From an uncultured Bacteroidales bacterium (GTDB lineage Bacteria; Bacteroidota; Bacteroidia; Bacteroidales; Muribaculaceae), in contig CAMWUH010000153.1 in the NCBI GenBank assembly GCA_947177325.1, positions 1-5,576 of the forward strand: a stretch of 5,576 bases of DNA. Reading direction: 5' to 3'. Under the pieces are notes generated by a model. That model had not been told where the DNA came from and made no database searches. It was given only the letters and a program-made list of their open reading frames with translations. The position numbers and the translations under genes are program-made. Shown here piece after piece: positions 1 through 5,576 of this stretch (position 1 is the first letter of the stretch; every line of letters starts with the position of its first letter).

Positions 1-1286
1 GCTCTATGCAGACAGGTCCTCAAAAAGATGATTCGCTCTGGAACATCAAAGCCGACCCCCGCGGGATGTCGGTTGATGCTTTCTGGATGGACGAAACCGA
101 AATCACAAACTCTAAATATAAACAATTCGTGTTCTGGGTGCGCGACTCTATCATTCGCGAGCGCTTGGCTGACCCCGCTTACGGTGGCAACGAAGCGTTC
201 AAGATTGAAGAAGACAAGGATGGCAACCCCGTAACCCCTCATCTCAACTGGTCGAAGCCAATTCCATGGCGCAACCCCAACGAAGATGAGCAACGCGCCA
301 TCGAAAGCCTTTATCGCACCAACCCCATCACCGGCAAGCGAGAGCTCGACCCCGAGCAGCTCAACTATCGCTACGAAATCTATAACCACACCGAAGCAGC
401 CAAGCGCAAAAATCGCCTTGACCCCCGTAAGCGTCAATACAACACTGACCTGCCTACGCCTACCGATGTGCCGCAGATTTCAAAAGACACCGCTTTTATC
501 AATGATGACGGCGAAATCATCCGCCAGACCATTACTCGCGGCCTTACCGGCGACTACGACTTTGTTAACACCTATATTGTCAATGTTTACCCCGACACCA
601 CCGCCTGGGTCAACGACTTCGACAACGCCTACAATGAGCCTTACGTCAGAATGTACTTCTCTCATGGCGGCTACAACGATTATCCCGTAGTGGGCGTGAG
701 CTGGGAACAAGCCAATGCGTTCTGCAACTGGCGCACCGACTTCCTTCGTCGCTCTTTGGGCAAAGAAGGCGTATACATCGAACCTTACCGCTTGCCCACC
801 GACGCTGAATGGGAATTTGCTGCCCGTGCCGGCGAAGACGACAATATCTATCCCTGGGAAGGCGACTTGCCGCTCAGCGAAGACAAAGGCTGCTTCTACG
901 CCAACTTCAAGCCCGATGAAGGCAACTACGTGCGCGACGGCCACCTGATTACTTCGCGCGTAGGCACCTATCAGCCCAATGACTTCGGCCTATTCGACAT
1001 GGCCGGTAACGTCAGCGAATGGACTTCTACCGCCTACACCGAAAGCCTCGACCGCAAAACCAACGACCTCAACCCCGAGTATCGCTATGACGCAGCTCAG
1101 GAAGACCCCTACAAGATGAAGCGCAAAATTGTTCGTGGCGGCTCATGGAAAGATGTTGCCCACAACATTCGCGGCGATGTCAGAATGTGGGAATACCAAA
1201 ACGAGCAACGCTCCTACATAGGTTTCCGCTGCGTAAGGTCGCAGATCGGCTTTGCCCGCGGTTCAAAACTCGTTAAGGGCAAATAA
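1..1286 (+). CDS. gldK: GldK/PorK, T9SS outer-membrane ring lipoprotein (5' end outside window)
   Basis: The reading frame is open to the left edge (bases 3-5 read Ser). The ATG at 6 aligns with the internal GS-x-M-GP stretch of the family, so it is not the start; the lipoprotein signal and lipobox Cys lie upstream. Counting that Met as 1, the fold is that of formylglycine-generating-enzyme/sulfatase-modifying proteins: VDAFWMDETEIT near 23-34, YPVVGVSW 226-233, AFCNW 238-242, RLPTDAEWEFAARAG 262-276, FGLFDMAGNVSEW 327-339, VRGGSW 376-381 and GFRCVR 406-411. A long insertion (about 75-225) separates the N-terminal strand from the core, as I recall for GldK/PorK. After VRGGSW there is none of the Cys pair needed for FGE catalysis, so the role is structural. 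In the family, GldK is an outer-membrane lipoprotein that builds the large periplasmic ring with GldN. First visible gene of the operon, 89 nt before gldL. Identification is firm. Confidence 0.95.
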   Translation, partial: SMQTGPQKDDSLWNIKADPRGMSVDAFWMDETEITNSKYKQFVFWVRDSIIRERLADPAYGGNEAFKIEEDKDGNPVTPHLNWSKPIPWRNPNEDEQRAIESLYRTNPITGKRELDPEQLNYRYEIYNHTEAAKRKNRLDPRKRQYNTDLPTPTDVPQISKDTAFINDDGEIIRQTITRGLTGDYDFVNTYIVNVYPDTTAWVNDFDNAYNEPYVRMYFSHGGYNDYPVVGVSWEQANAFCNWRTDFLRRSLGKEGVYIEPYRLPTDAEWEFAARAGEDDNIYPWEGDLPLSEDKGCFYANFKPDEGNYVRDGHLITSRVGTYQPNDFGLFDMAGNVSEWTSTAYTESLDRKTNDLNPEYRYDAAQEDPYKMKRKIVRGGSWKDVAHNIRGDVRMWEYQNEQRSYIGFRCVRSQIGFARGSKLVKGK

Positions 1287-1375
1287 TTGATAGCCCGGGT
1301 TTTTCAGCCAACGCAATTTTTTATTCAGATACCCCATAAATCAACATTCTTCATAACCCCTCCTGCTCTGTCACT

Positions 1376-2386
1376 ATGGGAAAAGTAAAACGTTATCGCA
1401 CCGCTATCGGTCGCTTTCTTTCAAGCGACAAAGGCCAGCGTTTCTTTAATTTTGCATATTCAATAGGCGCCGCCATCGTTATCTGGGGCGCACTGTTCAA
1501 AATTCTCCACCTCCCCGGCGGCAACGCGCTGCTCTCAATCGGTATGGGCACCGAGGTGTTAATGTTTATCCTCTCGGCATTTGACCGTCCACCGCGCGAA
1601 TATCATTGGGAAGAAGTGTTCCCTGCATTTGACCGTGAGCATGATGACGAAGAGCACGAGGGCGACGAAGTTACAGGTATGCCCGTTGGAGGCCAAGGAG
1701 GCACTATTATTATAGGTGGAGGTACCGGAGGCTATTCATCGGACGCTCCTCAGCGTCGGGTCAGCCCGTCTGAAGCAAAAGCTGCAGTAGGTCTACCCCA
1801 AAACATCAACCTCTCCGACGAAGACTCCCGCTCACTTTCCGAGTCAATAGCCAAGATGGCCGCTGCCAGCGACCAACTCTCTCGGATGGCTGAGCTCACT
1901 ACTGCCACTCAATCTTATCTCGACCAAATCGCTTCAATCGCGACCGAAATGGATCATCTCCGTCAAACCACCGCCGCGCTCAATCAAGTCAGCGACGTGC
2001 TCCTTGAATCTTACCGCGCCATCACTGAAAACTCTGAGAATATCACACGCTCTTCAACCGGCTATGTTGAGCAGATGAGCGATCTCAATCGTAATATCAT
2101 GGGGCTGAACACCATTTACGAAATTCAGCTCAAAAGCGTGTCGTCGCAGCTCGACTCAATCGACCGCGTCAACCGTGGCATCAAAGATATTCGCGATATG
2201 TATGAAAAATCGGCTAACCAGAGTCAGCGCTACGTTGAAGAAACCGAGCGAATGGCCCGCTACATGGCTCAACTCAATTCAGTATATGAAAAGATGTTGA
2301 CCGCAATGACCGTTAACATGTATCGCCCCGCAGGTTTCCCCGGCGTTGACCCGGCCCAATCTGCAGCTCCCTCATCTGAGGAATAA
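1376..2386 (+). CDS. gldL: GldL/PorL, inner-membrane motor subunit of T9SS
   Basis: A 336-residue protein with two N-terminal membrane helices (about 23-44 and 50-69) joined by a very short loop with HLPGGN (45-50), the GldL signature. Charged residues sit in or beside the membrane helices: K42 and H45 at the end of the first and E60 inside the second. Equivalent residues are thought to matter for proton-driven rotation. An acidic stretch (86-98) and a Gly-rich linker (105-119, 9 of 15 Gly) lead to a long helical, probably coiled-coil cytoplasmic domain (about 138-312) with an internal repeat. In the family, five GldL subunits surround two GldM membrane helices and use proton-motive force to drive secretion. 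The ATG at 1376 is chosen because the basic N-terminus (KVKRYR) and the SSDKGQRFFNFAYS region fit the family; no Shine-Dalgarno is present, as is normal in Bacteroidota. gldM follows after 81 nt. Confidence 0.96.
   Translation: MGKVKRYRTAIGRFLSSDKGQRFFNFAYSIGAAIVIWGALFKILHLPGGNALLSIGMGTEVLMFILSAFDRPPREYHWEEVFPAFDREHDDEEHEGDEVTGMPVGGQGGTIIIGGGTGGYSSDAPQRRVSPSEAKAAVGLPQNINLSDEDSRSLSESIAKMAAASDQLSRMAELTTATQSYLDQIASIATEMDHLRQTTAALNQVSDVLLESYRAITENSENITRSSTGYVEQMSDLNRNIMGLNTIYEIQLKSVSSQLDSIDRVNRGIKDIRDMYEKSANQSQRYVEETERMARYMAQLNSVYEKMLTAMTVNMYRPAGFPGVDPAQSAAPSSEE
2063..2308 (+). repeat. Diverged internal repeat in the GldL C-terminal helical domain
   Basis: GldL residues 230-255 and 286-311 (56 residues apart) align without gaps at 9 of 26 positions. 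Both begin YVE, and both carry LN-[TS]-[IV]-YE followed two residues later by Leu. The similarity is at protein level only. It suggests a duplicated helical unit in the cytoplasmic coiled coil; chance similarity between heptad-patterned helices is the alternative. Confidence 0.5.
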
Positions 2387-2387
2387 G

Positions 2388-2422
2388 CCGAACACATATT
2401 CGGAGGGTACTTACCCGCCCTC
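2388..2422 (+). other. Two small potential hairpins between gldL and gldM
   Basis: Just after the gldL stop, CCGAA (2388-2392) can pair with TTCGG (2399-2403) around a 6-nt loop. Directly after it, GAGGG (2403-2407) can pair with CCCTC (2418-2422), or GGGT (2405-2408) with ACCC (2413-2416) around a 4-nt loop. G2403 is shared, so the forms compete slightly. No T-run follows, so this is not a classic terminator. An mRNA processing or stability element is possible, but stems this short can arise by chance. Confidence 0.3.
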
Positions 2423-2467
2423 TCGTTAAATTCAACTTTCACCTCCAATCATAACCAGTAACCACCA

Positions 2468-4036
2468 GTGGGAACATCCAATACTCGACTTTCACCGCGC
2501 CAGAAGATGATTAATCTGATGTATATCGTCTTGATGGCAATGTTGGCTTTGAACGTGTCGTCCGACGTGCTCAACGGCTTCACGCAAGTCAACGACGGCC
2601 TGACCCACACCAATGAAAATATAGCCGAGCGCAATGCTTCCATCCTCTCACAACTCGAAGCCTTCAGTATTCAAAACCCTGAAAAAGGCGCATCATGGTT
2701 TCAGAAAGGTTTGGAAGTGCGCCAACGCGCCGACTCCCTTTATCAGGCAATCGACTCTCTCAAGCTTATGGTTATCACCAAAGCCGACGGTCCCGGCGCA
2801 ACTCTCGATAATATCGAGAACCGAGAAGACCTAAATGCCGCAACCGATGTCATGCTCAACCCCGCCACAATGCGCGGCACCGAACTCCGCCAGGCGGTTG
2901 ACTCATTCACCGGCTACATCACTTCAGTCATTACCGACTCTGTAAAAGCTAACGCTGTGCGCCGCGCCCTGTCTACACAACCCGTTCTCCGTCAAGGCCA
3001 GTTAGCTCCGGTTAGTTGGGAGGAATACAAATTTGAAAATCAACCTGCTATCGCTGCAGTGGCACTCCTGACAAAGATGCAAAACGACATTAAGTTTGCC
3101 GAAGGTGAAGCTTTAGCCACCCTTTTGGCAAATGTTGATGCAGGCGACGTCAGGGTTAACAGCCTGAACGCTTACGTGATTCCGCAATCGCGCTTCGTCA
3201 TGCGCGGAGGCAAATACCAGGCAAATATTATTCTCGCCGCCGTCGACACAACTCAACGCCCTGAGATTTACATTGGTGGCAAACGGCTGGCCAACGAAAA
3301 CGGGCTTTTTGAAGCTGTTGCTTCATCAACAGGCAATTTCGATTACAAAGGCTATCTTGAAGTGCCCCACGGCGACGGCTCAGTCACTCGCCATGATTTC
3401 TCATCCAGCTATACGGTTATCGAGCCGTCGGCAACCGTATCTGCAACTATGATGAATGTGCTGTATGCCGGCATTGACAACCCTATTTCGATTTCAGTGC
3501 CCGGCGTGGCTAACTCATCAGTGACCGCTACAATGACCAACGGCACCCTGACTCGTAAAGGCGACTCATGGATAGCTCGACCGACAACAGTCGGCCAGGA
3601 CGCTCACGTAAAGGTTACAGCCGATATGGAAGGCCGCAAAATGGATGTGGCCGACATGAAATTCCGCGTGCGCAAGTTGCCCGATCCGGCCCCATATATT
3701 TCCGTCACTGACGCACAAGGCAACACCACCTCTTATAAAGGTGGAGGTCGCGGCATCTCTAAAGCCCAGCTCATGAACGCCAATGGCATTGAAGCCGCCA
3801 TCGACGATGAAATCCTCAACATTGCCTTCAAAGTTCTGTCGTTTGAAACCGTATTCTTTGATTCGATGGGTAATGCCATCCCGGAAAATTCTGATGGAGC
3901 TAACTTCTCAGCCCGCCAAAAGCAGCAATTCCAACGCCTTAACCGCGGCAAACGCTTCTATATTTCTCGCGTAAAGGCCGTAGGGCCTGACGGCATCACT
4001 CGCGACATCGCCCCTATTGAAGTTATAATTAACTAA
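2468..4036 (+). CDS. gldM: GldM/PorM, periplasm-spanning motor shaft of T9SS (GTG start)
   Basis: A 522-residue protein. The N-terminus has LSPRQKMINLMY (8-19) leading into a single membrane helix (about 14-32, ending ALNVSSDVL), the family's hallmark. The rest is periplasmic: a helical D1 domain (about 36-225), then three beta-sandwich domains, D2 (about 226-316, with RFVMRGGKY from 242), D3 (about 318-400, with MNVLYAGIDNP from 329) and D4 (from the KLPDPAPYI segment at 403 to the end). The start is the GTG at 2468: an in-frame TAA lies at 2459-2461, and the next in-frame ATG (Met14) would remove the conserved SPRQK. No Shine-Dalgarno is seen. In the family, a GldM dimer sits in the GldL pentamer and reaches across the periplasm so that D4 contacts the GldK-GldN ring, transmitting motion. 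Full length for the family. Confidence 0.96.
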   Translation: MGTSNTRLSPRQKMINLMYIVLMAMLALNVSSDVLNGFTQVNDGLTHTNENIAERNASILSQLEAFSIQNPEKGASWFQKGLEVRQRADSLYQAIDSLKLMVITKADGPGATLDNIENREDLNAATDVMLNPATMRGTELRQAVDSFTGYITSVITDSVKANAVRRALSTQPVLRQGQLAPVSWEEYKFENQPAIAAVALLTKMQNDIKFAEGEALATLLANVDAGDVRVNSLNAYVIPQSRFVMRGGKYQANIILAAVDTTQRPEIYIGGKRLANENGLFEAVASSTGNFDYKGYLEVPHGDGSVTRHDFSSSYTVIEPSATVSATMMNVLYAGIDNPISISVPGVANSSVTATMTNGTLTRKGDSWIARPTTVGQDAHVKVTADMEGRKMDVADMKFRVRKLPDPAPYISVTDAQGNTTSYKGGGRGISKAQLMNANGIEAAIDDEILNIAFKVLSFETVFFDSMGNAIPENSDGANFSARQKQQFQRLNRGKRFYISRVKAVGPDGITRDIAPIEVIIN

Positions 4037-4099
4037 TCCTCATCGCCCCCCAAATCTCTCCCACCACTCATCTATCCCCACGACATTCTTTTACTTGAC

Positions 4100-4118
4100 T
4101 CATATCTCATCATATCTC
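4100..4118 (+). repeat. 9-bp direct repeat just upstream of the gldN start
   Basis: TCATATCTC occurs at 4100-4108 and again at 4110-4118, a 10-bp period, ending 4 nt before the gldN ATG. It lies in the untranslated gap and is part of a pyrimidine-rich, G-poor leader. A 10-bp period equals about one helical turn, but no binding protein can be named; slippage or chance in low-complexity sequence is equally likely. Confidence 0.4.
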
Positions 4119-4122
4119 GATT

Positions 4123-5238
4123 ATGAAATTTTTCAATAAAAAACTCATTATAGCATTAGTAGCTGCTGCCTCAGTGGCCTCAATCGGTATTGCTCAGGAC
4201 AATTCCAACGGCTCTGTAGTGCGCCGGCGTGCCGGCGACCGCGACCGCAACTCGGCTCAACAAGCCGGCGTTACTTCGCGAATGCAGCAACATTTCGAGG
4301 GCGAAAACCTCAGCGATGCCGATATGATGTGGATGCGCGTCATCTATCGTCAACTCGACCTTGACAATCCCGCCAACGCCCCGCTATATTATCCTGAAGA
4401 CATAGTCGATGGCGACGAGAATCTCTTTCGCATCATCATGCGCCTCCTTGCCGAAGGTCGCATTCCCGCCTATGAATATCTCGACGGACGCGAAATCTTC
4501 AACGATGAAAACCGCATCAACGTCAAAGATATGCTCGACCGTTTCCACATCTATTATACTGATGCCAAAGGCTCTACCGAGCGCAACCCCAAATTCACGA
4601 TTCAAGAAGCTGATGTGCCAACCAACGAGGTACTCTCCTACTACATTCTCGAGCGCTGGGAATTTGACACCCGCTCCAACCGCATGAAAACTCGTGTTGA
4701 AGCCATTTGCCCTGTGCTCCATCGTTCAGGCGACTTCGGTGGCGATGCCATCAAATACCCCATGTTCTGGGTGAAACTCGATGCCATCAGCCCCTACTTG
4801 GCTCAACAATCTATCTTTATCGACGATGATAATAATCTTGCCAAATACACCTACGACGACTTCTTCGCCATGAACATGTATGACGGTAAGATCTACAAAA
4901 CCCGAAATTTGCAAAACAAGTCGATGATGCAACTCTATCCCGATCCCGACGACTTGGAACGCGCTCAGGATTCTATCCAGAATCGCCTCGAAAACTACGA
5001 TAAGAAAATGTGGGTGCCCACCCGCGAAGAAGTAATTGCCGCTCGCGAAGCCCGTGAAGCCGCCGCTGCCGGCGACTCTATCGATATTGCCGACCGCGAC
5101 AAGCCTAAAGTCACTTCACGCACCAGCCGCTCCCGCACCAAACCCACTCGCTCAAAAGTAGTCAAGGCAAAAGCCCCCAAATCGTCAGTGTCGTCAGGCT
5201 CATCCAATGCCGTGCGCTCAGTGCGTCGTCGCAAATAA
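4123..5238 (+). CDS. gldN: GldN/PorN, periplasmic ring subunit of T9SS
   Basis: A 371-residue exported protein. Residues 1-24 form a signal peptide: basic MKFFNKK, a hydrophobic core, and GIA before a likely cleavage at A24-Q25. The mature protein opens with a basic segment (VVRRRAGDRDR), then the GldN core starts near 60 with MMWMRVIYRQLDL (68-80) and LYYPED, continuing to about 315. The last 45 residues (327-371) hold 16 Lys/Arg and no acidic residue, rich in Ser and Thr, and are probably disordered. In the family, GldN binds the lipoprotein GldK to form the large ring under the outer membrane and contacts the GldM tip. ATG 4123 is the only start that includes the signal peptide. It lies 86 nt after gldM and is the last protein gene visible in the operon; the tRNA promoter begins about 105 nt downstream. 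Confidence 0.95.
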   Translation: MKFFNKKLIIALVAAASVASIGIAQDNSNGSVVRRRAGDRDRNSAQQAGVTSRMQQHFEGENLSDADMMWMRVIYRQLDLDNPANAPLYYPEDIVDGDENLFRIIMRLLAEGRIPAYEYLDGREIFNDENRINVKDMLDRFHIYYTDAKGSTERNPKFTIQEADVPTNEVLSYYILERWEFDTRSNRMKTRVEAICPVLHRSGDFGGDAIKYPMFWVKLDAISPYLAQQSIFIDDDNNLAKYTYDDFFAMNMYDGKIYKTRNLQNKSMMQLYPDPDDLERAQDSIQNRLENYDKKMWVPTREEVIAAREAREAAAAGDSIDIADRDKPKVTSRTSRSRTKPTRSKVVKAKAPKSSVSSGSSNAVRSVRRRK

Positions 5239-5325
5239 CTTGACCATTATTGCGCAGAAAAATCTCGACAGCACTGTGTTTCAACCATTTGACGCGTAAA
5301 TTTTAGGAAATAAAGTATTTTTCAC

Positions 5326-5376
5326 AAAAAAAATTGCGCAAAACTTTTGGAGATATAAAAACTTTACGTAACTTTG
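5326..5376 (+). promoter_or_regulatory. Bacteroidota-type promoter for the tRNA cluster
   Basis: A -33 element TTTG (5346-5349, within TTTTGG) and a -7 element TAACTTTG (5369-5376) are separated by 19 bp, an exact match to the Bacteroidota primary sigma consensus TTTG-N19-TAnnTTTG. A run of eight A (5326-5333) just upstream resembles an UP-like element expected for strong stable-RNA promoters. Transcription would start near 5380-5385, giving a leader of about 60 nt before the tRNA. The leader holds a 4-bp stem, TCGC/GCGA at 5399-5410. Confidence 0.8.
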
Positions 5377-5443
5377 CAACCGCAAAAGGGAACGAAAATC
5401 GCATCAGCGACCGGTAACCTAAAGCAAAGAACATTGAAATAAC

Positions 5444-5517
5444 GCCTCTTTAGCTCAGTTGGCCAGAGCACGTGATTTGTAATCTCGGGGTCGTTGGTTC
5501 GAATCCGACAAGAGGCT
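5444..5517 (+). tRNA. tRNA-Thr, anticodon UGU
   Basis: A 74-nt cloverleaf can be drawn in full. The acceptor stem GCCTCTT (5444-5450) pairs perfectly with AAGAGGC (5510-5516), with discriminator T5517. The D-stem is GCTC/GAGC (5453-5456 with 5466-5469). The anticodon loop TTTGTAA (5476-5482) gives anticodon TGT at 5478-5480, reading ACA and related Thr codons. The T-stem GTTGG/CCGAC (5493-5497 with 5505-5509) encloses TTCGAAT. The anticodon stem CGTGA/TCTCG has one T-T mismatch (5473 with 5485). The 3' CCA is not encoded and must be added by the nucleotidyltransferase. Confidence 0.96.
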
Positions 5518-5535
5518 CAAGAACAATGAAATTTT

Positions 5536-5576
5536 GGGCGAATACCAGAGTGGCCAAATGGGGCAGACTGTAAATC
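5536..5576 (+). tRNA. tRNA-Tyr, anticodon GUA (3' part beyond window)
   Basis: This is the 5' part of a tRNA, 18 nt after tRNA-Thr and surely on the same transcript. Visible parts are the 5' acceptor strand GGGCGAA (5536-5542), a 3-bp D-stem CCA/TGG (5545-5547 with 5559-5561) around a large D-loop, the anticodon strand GCAGA (5563-5567) and loop CTGTAAA (5568-5574) with anticodon GTA at 5570-5572. The window ends two bases into the 3' anticodon strand (TC), so the long variable arm, T-arm and acceptor 3' strand cannot be checked. The D-arm and the GCAGACTGTAAATC segment match bacterial tRNA-Tyr. Confidence 0.92.

Noticed and set aside
6..8. ATG as the true start of gldK
   Set aside because: The frame is open to the window edge, the Met lies inside a conserved family segment, and a signal peptide with lipobox Cys is missing, so the start lies upstream.
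480..944. 154-codon open frame on the minus strand inside gldK
   Set aside because: It lies wholly within the well-conserved gldK coding sequence, has a hydrophobic low-complexity product with no recognisable domain, and is explained by codon bias of the sense strand.
1290..1320. Possible terminator after gldK (CCCGGG followed by T-run)
   Set aside because: The palindrome is only six bases with no room for a loop, and no longer stem can be drawn around it; gldL follows as part of the same operon.
4221..4240. GCCGGCG repeated within the start of gldN
   Set aside because: It encodes part of the basic RRRAGD segment and is explained by codon choice; no structure extends beyond it.
4384..4722. 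112-codon minus-strand frame inside gldN
   Set aside because: It is antisense to the conserved GldN core and has no recognisable family; a compositional shadow.
5288..5323. Second promoter (TTTG at 5288-5291, TATTTTTC at 5316-5323)
   Set aside because: The -7 element lacks its final G and the spacing is 24 bp, outside the usual 19-21; the promoter at 5346-5376 is a full match.
5250..5341. TTGCGCA found twice (5250-5256 and 5334-5340) around the post-gldN gap
   Set aside because: A 7-mer repeated at about 84 bp in a short region has no flanking extension or spacing pattern that suggests a site; probably chance.
1..5576. Mobile elements, CRISPR arrays, toxin-antitoxin or defence genes
   Set aside because: No transposase or integrase, repeat-spacer pattern or unassigned gene is visible; the window is filled by the T9SS operon and tRNAs.

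Overview
This window carries the core of a type IX secretion system (T9SS, also the gliding motor in gliding relatives) from a Bacteroidota bacterium. Four co-directional genes lie in the canonical order gldK-gldL-gldM-gldN (porK-porL-porM-porN), followed on the same strand by a tRNA cluster that begins tRNA-Thr(UGU), tRNA-Tyr(GUA). The phylum call rests on the T9SS genes (essentially confined to Bacteroidota), the lack of Shine-Dalgarno sequences before the starts, and a Bacteroidota-type promoter (TTTG, 19 bp, TAnnTTTG) before the tRNAs. The near-balanced base composition and the protein style suggest Bacteroidales, perhaps a gut family such as Muribaculaceae; that finer placement is a guess.

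Layout: bases 1-1286 are the 3' part of gldK (its lipoprotein signal and true start lie left of the window). gldL is 1376-2386, gldM 2468-4036 (GTG start) and gldN 4123-5238. The three gaps inside the operon are 89, 81 and 86 nt. All are strikingly poor in G just before the start codons; the gldL-gldM gap holds two small potential hairpins and the gldM-gldN gap a 9-bp direct repeat. From 5239 to 5443 is an AT-rich intergenic region that holds the tRNA promoter but no convincing terminator for gldN. tRNA-Thr occupies 5444-5517, and tRNA-Tyr starts at 5536 and is cut by the right edge.

How the genes work together (established for the families): GldL and GldM form the inner-membrane motor, GldL5-GldM2, which converts proton-motive force into motion of the long periplasmic GldM shaft. 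The shaft reaches the large ring of the lipoprotein GldK and of GldN beneath the outer membrane, and so energises export of cargo proteins with C-terminal T9SS signals. All four genes look intact apart from the window edge.

I found no undescribed system here. The observations worth a second look are modest: the non-ATG start of gldM, the regular G-depleted gaps, an internal repeat in the GldL coiled coil, a very basic GldN tail, and a U-U mismatch in the tRNA-Thr anticodon stem.
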